Below are positions 16,377 to 23,923 of a stretch of DNA of 58,778 bases, one piece after another. The DNA is from a virus. The position numbers were made by a program, and so were the translations under genes. Each line of letters opens with the position of its first letter. Position 1 is the first letter of the stretch. The notes below the pieces were generated by a model, which saw only the letters and a list, made by a program, of their open reading frames with translations, made no database searches and was not told the DNA's origin. The stretch is from IMG/VR virus record IMGVR_UViG_3300037847_006237, positions 1 to 58,778 of that record; one strand, given 5' to 3'.

Positions 16377-17445
16377 CATTCCTGAGTATCTAAAAAAAGA
16401 TGCTAAAGGGTATGGGAAGATTATTAAGACCGGAACCGAGGTATTAAAAGAAAAAAGCGGGTATGAGGTGATACCAGTCAGTCCCGCCATTGATATTGCG
16501 TTAGGAGGCGGCATCAAAGAAGGTAGTTGGGTAACACTAACCGGAGATCCAAAATCTGGTAAAACAACCACCGCGATGCAGATAGCCTGCAACTGCCAAG
16601 AAATGGGTAGGAATGTAATCTATATTGATGCAGAAGGTAGATTCAAAGATATGAATTTTCAGGTGGATGGTCTAGACCCTGAAAAGATGTCTATCATGGC
16701 CCCAGAAGATAAGCCAATCCCTGCTGAAAAGTTTTTGGAGTGGGGCTATTTAATGATGAGCCATCCAGATAATCATGGCGCAGTTCTTATTATTGATTCT
16801 ATCTCTTCTCTCATCCCAGAAAAAGAATTAGACAACGATTTTAGTCCCGGTCGTGCTGGACTTCCTAAAATACTTAGTATTTTTACAAAGAAGATGGGAC
16901 AGCTACTTCCTAGACAACGAGGACTAATGATTGCGATTACTCATTACATCGCCAATACTTCTGGTTTTGGTAAAGCTAAAATGGCAGACGGAGGAAACAA
17001 GATTCAGTATCAAGCTGATACAAGAATGGAGATAAGAAACGGTGGAAAAGATTCTCCAGCTATAAAATATTGGGACGATGAAAACGGAAAGAGGATAGGT
17101 CAACAAATTAATTGGGGTATCATATGCTCATCTATGGGACCACCGGGAGGCAATGTTCAAAGTTATATCAGGTATGGTCGAGGTATTGATAAAACTCAAG
17201 AGATCATAGAACTGGCCCTAGACTTAGGTTTTATCGACAAGGCTGGCGCTTGGATTTCTTGTCCGTTTTTATTGATGAATAAAGATATAGTTAAAAAGAT
17301 AAATCCAGACGTTGACATAGAAGACGATGAAGCTATAATAAAAGCTTTTAAGTTTCAAGGGCAATCAAAGTTGTACAACTTTATTTCTGACCATCCAGAA
17401 CTAATAACCATTCTGAAAAACATGATATTGGAATCTTTGTCTTGA
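16351..17445 (+). CDS. recA: RecA/UvsX-like recombinase
   Basis: This 364-residue strand-exchange ATPase would form filaments on ssDNA and drive recombination-dependent replication and repair. Walker A GDPKSGKT lies at 65-72, the YIDAEGRF strand with the catalytic Glu at about 91-98, Walker B AVLIIDS at 144-150, and an L2-like GLMIAITHYIAN segment near 195. The start at 16351 follows AAGGAAG. The C-terminal 90 residues are acidic and diverged from bacterial RecA. A UvsY-like candidate and a nuclease follow immediately. Confidence 0.85.
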   Translation: MAKTIKKDSIPEYLKKDAKGYGKIIKTGTEVLKEKSGYEVIPVSPAIDIALGGGIKEGSWVTLTGDPKSGKTTTAMQIACNCQEMGRNVIYIDAEGRFKDMNFQVDGLDPEKMSIMAPEDKPIPAEKFLEWGYLMMSHPDNHGAVLIIDSISSLIPEKELDNDFSPGRAGLPKILSIFTKKMGQLLPRQRGLMIAITHYIANTSGFGKAKMADGGNKIQYQADTRMEIRNGGKDSPAIKYWDDENGKRIGQQINWGIICSSMGPPGGNVQSYIRYGRGIDKTQEIIELALDLGFIDKAGAWISCPFLLMNKDIVKKINPDVDIEDDEAIIKAFKFQGQSKLYNFISDHPELITILKNMILESLS

Positions 17446-17837
17446 TAGTTTTTGGATTAGACGGGAAAGAGCATAAATGGAACCCTAAGTCTGGGGGAGG
17501 GCAAAGGTCTAAGCTGCACAAAAAAGCAAAGCAGCTACTAGACGAGTTGTTCCCTCATGACAGGGTTCTAGAGGAAGTATCTCTGCCCGGAACTAGGACT
17601 GGGAAAAACTCTATACTTAGAGCAGATTTATTTGTTCCAAACCGAAACCTAATAGTAGAAGTTCATGGACAACAACACTTTAAGTTTAACAAGTTTCATT
17701 TTAAAGACAAACTCTCGTTTTTTAGGGCGCAGGCCAGAGACAGGAAAAAGTCCGAATGGTGTGAAGTCAACGAGATAAGATTTATAGAATTTAACTACAA
17801 CGAGGATATAGATGAGTGGCGAAGAAAAATTGAATGA
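17442..17837 (+). CDS. Vsr/DUF559-like PD-(D/E)XK endonuclease
   Basis: This 131-residue protein starts with TTG in a TTGA overlap with the recombinase stop. The core reads LEEVSLPG, then LRADLFVPNRNLIVEVHGQQHF, then RDRKKSEWCEVNEIRFIEF. This is the Glu, Asp, Glu-x-His/Gln and trailing-Lys layout of Vsr-like or EDxHD nucleases. It lacks the N-terminal DNA-recognition modules of a full homing endonuclease. It could be a minimal freestanding homing nuclease or a domesticated recombination nuclease; the tight fit between recombination genes favours the second view slightly. Confidence 0.65.
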   Translation: MIVFGLDGKEHKWNPKSGGGQRSKLHKKAKQLLDELFPHDRVLEEVSLPGTRTGKNSILRADLFVPNRNLIVEVHGQQHFKFNKFHFKDKLSFFRAQARDRKKSEWCEVNEIRFIEFNYNEDIDEWRRKIE

Positions 17838-18276
17838 GTTTTTACAGTCTATTGAAGACTGGAAGCGTTCTAAGTATTTAGTAGAAGTTGAGCCTCCAGA
17901 AGAAGTTTCCAATATTATCAATGCTAATTACGAAGACATGAGGTCTTTGACTTCCGAAGAGTGTAACATATACAGCTTTAGACTATATGCCTATGCAGAG
18001 TATATAGAGACACAATTAGCCAAAGAAAAAAACGCTTTAGAGTGGGCAGATTCCTCTATCTGGTTTATAATAGGTAGCACGATGAACCAATACGGAGACG
18101 GTTGGACGAAGTGGCAGCAAAAGTATTTTGCAGCAGTCAAAGAAAACCCTCTAGCTTCTGAAATATTGAAAGTCAAAAATCACGCAGAGGCTAGAGTTAG
18201 AACGCTAGAAGGTAAAAACAGCAGAATTATTAAGATGGCAGAAATATTAACGAATATGGCTAGGAGAAAACAATGA
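17812..18276 (+). CDS. UvsY-like recombination mediator candidate
   Basis: This 154-residue, almost fully helical protein has GAGG before the ATG. The central and C-terminal region (LAKEKNALEWADSSIWFII, KYFAAVKENPLASEILKVK, ARVRTLEGKNSRIIKMAEIL) resembles small helical proteins coded beside phage UvsX genes. T4 UvsY is also small and helical, and loads UvsX onto ssDNA. Position two genes after the recombinase and two before DnaB supports a mediator role. Sequence identity to UvsY is not obvious by eye, so this is inference from fold type and context. Confidence 0.4.
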   Translation: MSGEEKLNEFLQSIEDWKRSKYLVEVEPPEEVSNIINANYEDMRSLTSEECNIYSFRLYAYAEYIETQLAKEKNALEWADSSIWFIIGSTMNQYGDGWTKWQQKYFAAVKENPLASEILKVKNHAEARVRTLEGKNSRIIKMAEILTNMARRKQ

Positions 18277-18701
18277 GTCAAGACATTGTAGAAACATTAT
18301 TGAATATGATGACAGAAGAGCAAAAGGCGGAACTTGTAAAAAAACTTCAAAGTTCAGACCTTGAAGCTCGCGATGTCGATAAGACAGAGAAAGAGGTTAA
18401 ACCTCCACAGCAAGAAACAAGAGTTTCAGACGACTTTACAATGAAAAGAGACAAGCCTAAGCAAAACTCTACACAATTAGAGGTTAAAAAAAGAGAAAAC
18501 CTTTTTGTAGACGATGGAACAGAGCATAAAAACGAAGCAAACAAAACACCAGAAGTTGTTCCTACGGCTAGGTCTAGACCTAAATTTCAAAAGGTTGAAC
18601 AGGTCTGTAATTATTGCAATAAGTCAGAAATGGTTCATCCACAATTTGTAAGAGAGTTTTATACTTGCCTAAGATGCGCGAGCGGTGGAGTAAAGAGATG
18701 A
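18273..18701 (+). CDS. Linker protein with C-terminal zinc finger
   Basis: This 142-residue protein has AGGAGA upstream and an ATGA overlap at both ends. Residues 1-30 form an amphipathic helix (VETLLNMMTEEQKAELVKKL). Residues 30-105 are low-complexity and charged, probably disordered. Residues 112-134 carry two Cys pairs (CNYC and CLRC) of a zinc finger. A helix, a flexible linker and a finger directly upstream of the helicase suggest a helicase loader or adaptor, but no family was recognised. Confidence 0.5.
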   Translation: MSQDIVETLLNMMTEEQKAELVKKLQSSDLEARDVDKTEKEVKPPQQETRVSDDFTMKRDKPKQNSTQLEVKKRENLFVDDGTEHKNEANKTPEVVPTARSRPKFQKVEQVCNYCNKSEMVHPQFVREFYTCLRCASGGVKR

Positions 18702-20146
18702 AAAACAATCTGCAAGACTTGGCGTCTGAAAGGGCTGTCTTAGCTTCTCTATGTCAATTTGGGCTAGACTCTTATCTTGAGATGGATTTTGTAGAGGAGA
18801 GTCACTTTACAGATGAGATGAATCAGCTAATCTTTAGCTGTATCTATAAAGTTGTTTCTGAAAATTTAAAAGTAGAACTTTCTTCTATACTATCTGCCGC
18901 GAATACTTTGGGCATGGAAGAAGTCATAAACACAAAAGAGGAAATATCTTTTGTTAGATCTCTGTTTAATTTTCCAGTACATAAAGACAACGCCCAAGCA
19001 CACGCAGCAAAACTTGCCAAGCTAAAGCTAGCCAGAGACTTTAAAAAGACAATATCTTTATGTTCAAAAGATTTAGATAACATTACTGGCGAAGAAGATA
19101 TTATGGATCTTATCTCCAAGGTGGAGAGTCCCATTCTAGATGCTACCGCTGACGTATATCAATCTTCTGGAAACAAAACAGAACTTATCGGAGATGAAAT
19201 TGATGAATATTTAGAATATCTTTCAGAAAACGTTTCCGACTTTGTAGGAATACCTACCGGCTTTGATAGATACGATCAGGCTATTGGTGGAGGTCTTAGA
19301 AGGAAGTGTGTAGATCTCATCGCCGCCCGTCCTAAAGTAGGCAAGTCTATGTTTGGTGATGCCGTTGCTGTAAACATAGCGAAGAAAAATATTCCGGTTC
19401 TTGTCTTGGACACAGAAATGTCAAAGAAAGATCACTGGAACAGAATGCTTGCGTGTTTGAGCGGAGTAGAAACCAAAAGGATATCAACCGGAAAGTTTAC
19501 AGAGAATGAAATTGAAAAAGAAAAGGTTACTAAGGCAGCAGAAGAATTAAAGACTATACCATATCACTATATAAATATCTCCGGTCAACCATTTGAAAAC
19601 ATACTTGGAATTATGAGAAAATGGATTTACCAACACGTTGGATTTGATGAGAATGGCGAAACAAATGACTGTGCTATAATTTACGATTACTTGAAACTTA
19701 TGGACTCTAGCGCCATTTCTAGTAACGTTGCAGAATTTCAAGTCTTAGGATTTCAAATTACCAAGCTTCACAACTTTATGGTTAAGTATGACGTTCCATG
19801 TCTAGCTTTCGTGCAGCTTAACAGGGACGGTATTACAAAAGAAACAACGGATGTTATATCTGGTTCAGATAGGCTTGTTTGGCTCTGTACTAGTTTTTCA
19901 ATCTTTAAACGTAAGTCTGATGAAGAAATGGCGGAGGACAACATAAGAAACGGAGATAGAAAAATTGTAACAGTAGAGACTAGACATGGCGAGGGTATGC
20001 AAGATGGAAACTATGTTAGTGTAAAAATGTTTGGTTCCATAGGTAAAATTGAAGAAGGTTTAAGTAGAGACGAGATACATAATAATGCAAGATCAAGAGA
20101 AGAAGGCTTTGAAACAGACGAAGAGCAAGACGCTATCCCAGCCTGA
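18698..20146 (+). CDS. dnaB: DnaB-like replicative helicase
   Basis: This hexameric 5'-3' helicase would unwind DNA at the fork. The ATGA overlap at 18698 with GGTGGAG upstream is the better start and gives 482 residues. An N-terminal helical domain (ERAVLASLCQFG) is followed by the RecA-like motor: IPTGFDRYDQAIGGGL, Walker A ARPKVGKS at 210-217, VLDTEMSKK, Walker B IIYDYLKLM at about 331-339, and the FVQLNRDG and SDRLVWL segments. Length and order fit the family. The primase gene begins within its last 62 nt, so the two are coupled. Confidence 0.9.
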   Translation: MKNNLQDLASERAVLASLCQFGLDSYLEMDFVEESHFTDEMNQLIFSCIYKVVSENLKVELSSILSAANTLGMEEVINTKEEISFVRSLFNFPVHKDNAQAHAAKLAKLKLARDFKKTISLCSKDLDNITGEEDIMDLISKVESPILDATADVYQSSGNKTELIGDEIDEYLEYLSENVSDFVGIPTGFDRYDQAIGGGLRRKCVDLIAARPKVGKSMFGDAVAVNIAKKNIPVLVLDTEMSKKDHWNRMLACLSGVETKRISTGKFTENEIEKEKVTKAAEELKTIPYHYINISGQPFENILGIMRKWIYQHVGFDENGETNDCAIIYDYLKLMDSSAISSNVAEFQVLGFQITKLHNFMVKYDVPCLAFVQLNRDGITKETTDVISGSDRLVWLCTSFSIFKRKSDEEMAEDNIRNGDRKIVTVETRHGEGMQDGNYVSVKMFGSIGKIEEGLSRDEIHNNARSREEGFETDEEQDAIPA

Positions 20147-21185
20147 AATAGCTAAAGTCTGCGATATGCTCTCAGAGCGTGTAGATGAACTGCTAGACAG
20201 GTTTGGCGTAGATTACGTAGAATATCCAAACAGATTTTCTTTTCCTTGTCCAGTGCATGGTGGAGATAGTCCAGAGGGATGTACGGTTTTTACAGATGGA
20301 GATACCGTTAAAGGAAATTGGAAATGTTGGACTTGTCATTGCGAAGAAGAATGGAAAGATAATATATTTGGATTTGTAAGAGGTTCGCTATCTTACCAAA
20401 AAGGAAGAAGCGTTTCTCTTAACGAAGCTTTTAGTTTTTGCTTAGAGTTTTTAGGTGAGTCTAAAATAGACATTGATGAAAATAGGCATGTAACAAACAA
20501 CAAAAAATCTAAGCTTTTAGATCTTTTTCAAAAGAAATATACTAGCCCAGAGCAAAAGTTTTCCAGAGACAGCATACAGAAGAAGTTAGACATTCCTTCT
20601 TCTTATTATATAGATAGAGGATATAAGAAAGAAACACTAATTACTTTTGACGTTGGCGACTGCTCAGAGGTCGGAAAGCCTATGTACAAAAGGGCCGTGG
20701 TTCCCATCTACGACATAAACTACAGCTATCTAGGTTGCGTCGGCAGAGATACAACAGATAAGTCTAAGCAGAAATGGCTTCATAGTAAAGGATTTAAGAA
20801 AAATTCACTATACGGCATAAATATTGCAAAAGATTTTATGAAAGATAGGTTTAAATACCCAACCCTCTTTATATTAGAGGGACAGGGTGACGTTTGGAGA
20901 ATGCACGAATCTGGGTACAAAAACTCCGTAAGTATTTTCGGATCTGCTTTAAGTGATGACCAGCTAGTTTTGCTAGAAGAGGTCGGCGTTATGAATCTTA
21001 TAATTCTTACAGACTATGATGAAGCGGGCAAGAAGGCAGCAAAACAGATAGTCCAAAAAGGAGGAAGAAGATTCAACTACTACAGACCAACAATATCAAC
21101 AAAAGATGTGGGAGACATGTCTATTGAGGAATTGAATTTAGAATTAAATCCACAGTTAAGCGATATGGAGACAATAAGAATATGA
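20085..21185 (+). CDS. dnaG: DnaG-like primase (CHC2 zinc finger and TOPRIM)
   Basis: This 366-residue protein would lay down RNA primers for lagging-strand synthesis. The N-terminal zinc site is Cys55-x2-His58 and Cys81-x2-Cys84 (CPVHGG, CWTC). The core contains YKRAVVPIYD and a YLGCVGRDTT strand. The TOPRIM fold follows with FILEGQGDVWRM (catalytic Glu) and ILTDYDEAGKKAA (Asp-x-Asp). It is shorter than bacterial DnaG and lacks its helicase-binding C-terminal domain. It overlaps dnaB by 62 nt and the dNMP kinase by ATGA. Confidence 0.88.
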   Translation: MQDQEKKALKQTKSKTLSQPEIAKVCDMLSERVDELLDRFGVDYVEYPNRFSFPCPVHGGDSPEGCTVFTDGDTVKGNWKCWTCHCEEEWKDNIFGFVRGSLSYQKGRSVSLNEAFSFCLEFLGESKIDIDENRHVTNNKKSKLLDLFQKKYTSPEQKFSRDSIQKKLDIPSSYYIDRGYKKETLITFDVGDCSEVGKPMYKRAVVPIYDINYSYLGCVGRDTTDKSKQKWLHSKGFKKNSLYGINIAKDFMKDRFKYPTLFILEGQGDVWRMHESGYKNSVSIFGSALSDDQLVLLEEVGVMNLIILTDYDEAGKKAAKQIVQKGGRRFNYYRPTISTKDVGDMSIEELNLELNPQLSDMETIRI

Positions 21186-22039
21186 CTAGAATTTTAGCTA
21201 TTGCAGGAAGAAAACAGTCGGGCAAATCTACGCTCTGTAATTTTCTTCATGGATACCAAATGAGATGTTTTGATATTATAAAAGACTTTGTAATAACAAA
21301 CGAAGGGGATCTTTTCGTAAATGCTGGACTGGGAGAAGACGGCAAAGAGGAAGATAGTTTTCTTAAACTAGACATATCAAGAAGAGATGAAGAATTTTTA
21401 CATTGGGCAGAAGGTGTTATGTTTCCATTTGTAAAAAGATATAGTTTCGCAAGCGAACTGAAAAAGATGTGTGCAGATCTTTTCGATATTCCTCATGAGT
21501 GCGTATACGGCACAGACGAGCAGAAGAATCAACTCCAAGAACACCTAAGATGGGAGAATATGCCAAGGTTTCAAAACATGAACCTTATGGTAAAAATGCC
21601 AATTGACGCAAAGAAAAGCTGGGACTGGCGAGAAGGGCCAATGACCGCTCGCGAGTTTATGCAATTCTTTGGTACAGATGTTATGCGTAAAATCTGGGAA
21701 CCTATATGGATTAACAGAACCATAAAAAAAATCAGTCAAGAAAAACCTCTTTTGGCAGTAATTGATGACATGAGATTTACAGACGAACTTTTAAAGATCA
21801 AAGAACATTGGGGAGATCTTAGTATGTGTGTAGGTCTTACTAGAAAAGTTAAGGAGGACAGTCATTCTAGCGAAAACGCAGATCCTGTGATTAGTGCCTG
21901 TGATCTAATTATAGACAATTCAACAATGACTATCAACGAAGTAAGCAAAGAATTGATATCTAATCTAGACAGCAGCGGCTGGCTTGGAGACGATATGTCT
22001 AAGCTGAAAAAGACTCCAATACACCAGATAAGGGAATAA
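21182..22039 (+). CDS. Deoxynucleoside monophosphate kinase
   Basis: This 285-residue P-loop kinase of the phage dNMP kinase type (T4 gp1-like) would phosphorylate dNMPs to dNDPs for replication. The P-loop GRKQSGKST is at 9-17. YSFASELKKMCADLF, YGTDEQKN, AREFMQFFGTDVMRKIW and VIDDMRFTDEL are the substrate-binding and adenylate-kinase-like segments of this family. It starts at an ATGA overlap. With nrdJ and dut it forms the nucleotide-supply set. Confidence 0.87.
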   Translation: MTRILAIAGRKQSGKSTLCNFLHGYQMRCFDIIKDFVITNEGDLFVNAGLGEDGKEEDSFLKLDISRRDEEFLHWAEGVMFPFVKRYSFASELKKMCADLFDIPHECVYGTDEQKNQLQEHLRWENMPRFQNMNLMVKMPIDAKKSWDWREGPMTAREFMQFFGTDVMRKIWEPIWINRTIKKISQEKPLLAVIDDMRFTDELLKIKEHWGDLSMCVGLTRKVKEDSHSSENADPVISACDLIIDNSTMTINEVSKELISNLDSSGWLGDDMSKLKKTPIHQIRE

Positions 22040-22040
22040 A

Positions 22041-23063
22041 ATGATAGCTACATACATCAGGTCTTCCAGCTATGGAAACTATGAATTTTGCCAAATGCAA
22101 TACTTTATGACTTATGTTTTAGGATATAGGTCTGAATCTGGCAAGAAGGCTCAACAAGGTACTGCGTGTCACAAGGTGATGGAGTGTCTTGCGGCGTGTA
22201 AAAAAGAACTACAAGAAAATCCAGAATCTAAAAATTTAAAGATAGTAGACGACGCTATTGGGGAAGTAGAGTTTACTCCTAGAAAACTAGGAACAAAAAA
22301 GTTTGTAGCGCAACTAATGAAAGATAGTTATGAACACTACACTTCACAAGATAGTCACAAGTATTATCCTGCTGATTTTAAGTTTTGTGAGAAGCAAGTG
22401 GAGACAGCGTTGACCTTTAACGATGGTCAGTTTGACCCAAGAAAAAGGACTATAGTAGATACAGAACCCACGTTCGACATACCTATTGAAGAAGAGTGGG
22501 CAAAGTATGAATACGAAATGCCAAACGGAGAGACTATAAAAGGCAACTTAGCTATAAAAGGAACAATCGACTTAGTTACGAGCGTTTCTGACAGCGTAAT
22601 CGAAGTCATTGACTGGAAAACCGGACAGAGAAAAAACTGGGCAACCGGAGAGGTTAAAGACTATGACAAGCTAACTAAAGACCCACAACTACTACTTTAT
22701 AACTATGCAATATCAAAACTTTATCCACAATACGATCAATCTATCATGTCCATATTTTTCACTAGGGACGGTGGACCTTTTAGCATGTGCTTTGACGATT
22801 CTGATCAAAGAAGTTTTCTAGACATGCTTCGGGTTAGATATGAAGAGATCAAGAAAAACATTAAGCCTAAACCAATAAGCGAAAAAAGGCTAGACTTTAG
22901 ATGTCAAAAGCTGTGCCATTTTTATAAGAACAACTGGCCCGGAACCAATACAACAATGTGTCAATATGTAGAAAATAAAATTCATACAATTGGCTACGAA
23001 CAAACAGTAAAAGAATGCACTAAAGAAGGTTTCAACATAGGATATTACGAGGCACCGGGATAA
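22041..23063 (+). CDS. RecB/Cas4-like PD-(D/E)XK nuclease with probable Fe-S cluster
   Basis: This 340-residue nuclease shows the RecB-family order: an N-terminal YEFCQMQYF segment, GTACHKVME (His), IKGTIDLV (Asp), EVIDWKTG (the D/E-x-K pair) and DPQLLLYNYA (the Q-x3-Y motif). Four Cys are placed like an iron-sulfur cluster site: Cys17 near the N-terminus and Cys288, Cys292 and Cys307 near the C-terminus, comparable to Cas4 and AddB. AAGGGA precedes the ATG. It probably resects DNA ends for the RecA-like and annealing proteins. Confidence 0.8.
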   Translation: MIATYIRSSSYGNYEFCQMQYFMTYVLGYRSESGKKAQQGTACHKVMECLAACKKELQENPESKNLKIVDDAIGEVEFTPRKLGTKKFVAQLMKDSYEHYTSQDSHKYYPADFKFCEKQVETALTFNDGQFDPRKRTIVDTEPTFDIPIEEEWAKYEYEMPNGETIKGNLAIKGTIDLVTSVSDSVIEVIDWKTGQRKNWATGEVKDYDKLTKDPQLLLYNYAISKLYPQYDQSIMSIFFTRDGGPFSMCFDDSDQRSFLDMLRVRYEEIKKNIKPKPISEKRLDFRCQKLCHFYKNNWPGTNTTMCQYVENKIHTIGYEQTVKECTKEGFNIGYYEAPG

Positions 23064-23923
23064 TGGCAGAATTAATTGATTTAAAGGGCGATTTTGATAA
23101 AGGCAACAAGTTCCTGCTAGAAACCTCTGAATTTTTAGCGGGTTCGCTGGATGACTCATACAGGGTGGTCGTTAAGTATGACTTAGGACCATTAGATATT
23201 CCCAATGACGATAAAAAAAATATTGTTTTTGCATTATCTAGAGAAGTTCATTTACCTCCAAAAGATATTCATGATCCAAGAGTTCATTACATTTTTCATA
23301 ATTATCCTGAATTAGATATGTGGGGTTATCCTACTGAAATTTCTAAAGTTTTTCCAGTGCCTATTGGTACATTCTTAGACGATGATGACTCAATAAATAT
23401 AAAAACAATTCTAGAAAGAGAATATGATTTTGTTTTCATTGGACAAATACCACATACCGGAACCAGAGATAAATTCAAGAAGTGTTTAGATAAATTTCTA
23501 GAAAGTTCTGGACACAACTTTAAATATAAAGTAGTTTATACAGACGGATTCGCCAGAGGTCTAAAAGGTAAAGAATATCTTGAGTTATTGGCAAACTCCA
23601 AGCTGTGTCTTTGCCCAACTGGAGCGACTAGCGAGGAGACGTTCCGATTTTTTGAGGCGCTAAAAATGGGATGCTTTCCGGTCTTAGAAAGACTACCCAA
23701 GTTTTGGTATTACTTAAACGCGCCATTTTTTACTGGTAAATGGGAATTTTTGGACCATACCATCAACCAAACGTTAAATTTTTTACATAATCCTAAGAAT
23801 AAAGCTGTGTTTATGTCTCTAGCAAGATATAATATGACAGTATTGGACCCCAAACATTTGTCACTCATTTTGAAATCTAAAATTGATGAATTTGATACCA
23901 CTAAATTGCAAGACCCACTATAG
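23063..23923 (+). CDS. Exostosin-like glycosyltransferase
   Basis: This 286-residue protein resembles the GT-B C-terminal half of exostosin-family transferases: YDFVFIGQIPHTGTRDKFKK, YLELLANSKLCLCPTG, SEETFRFFEALKMGCFPVL and a following Pro-rich loop. The Glu-rich ETFRFFEAL strand is the usual sugar-nucleotide site. It is separated from the main glycan island by the polymerase genes and overlaps dnaE-N by 38 nt. It probably transfers a sugar to a virion, DNA or cell-surface target; donor and acceptor are unknown. Confidence 0.65.
   Translation: MAELIDLKGDFDKGNKFLLETSEFLAGSLDDSYRVVVKYDLGPLDIPNDDKKNIVFALSREVHLPPKDIHDPRVHYIFHNYPELDMWGYPTEISKVFPVPIGTFLDDDDSINIKTILEREYDFVFIGQIPHTGTRDKFKKCLDKFLESSGHNFKYKVVYTDGFARGLKGKEYLELLANSKLCLCPTGATSEETFRFFEALKMGCFPVLERLPKFWYYLNAPFFTGKWEFLDHTINQTLNFLHNPKNKAVFMSLARYNMTVLDPKHLSLILKSKIDEFDTTKLQDPL

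Noticed and set aside
22041-23063. Cas4 of a CRISPR system
   Set aside because: No array, Cas1 or Cas2 is present; the gene sits in a replication operon and fits phage RecB-family nucleases.
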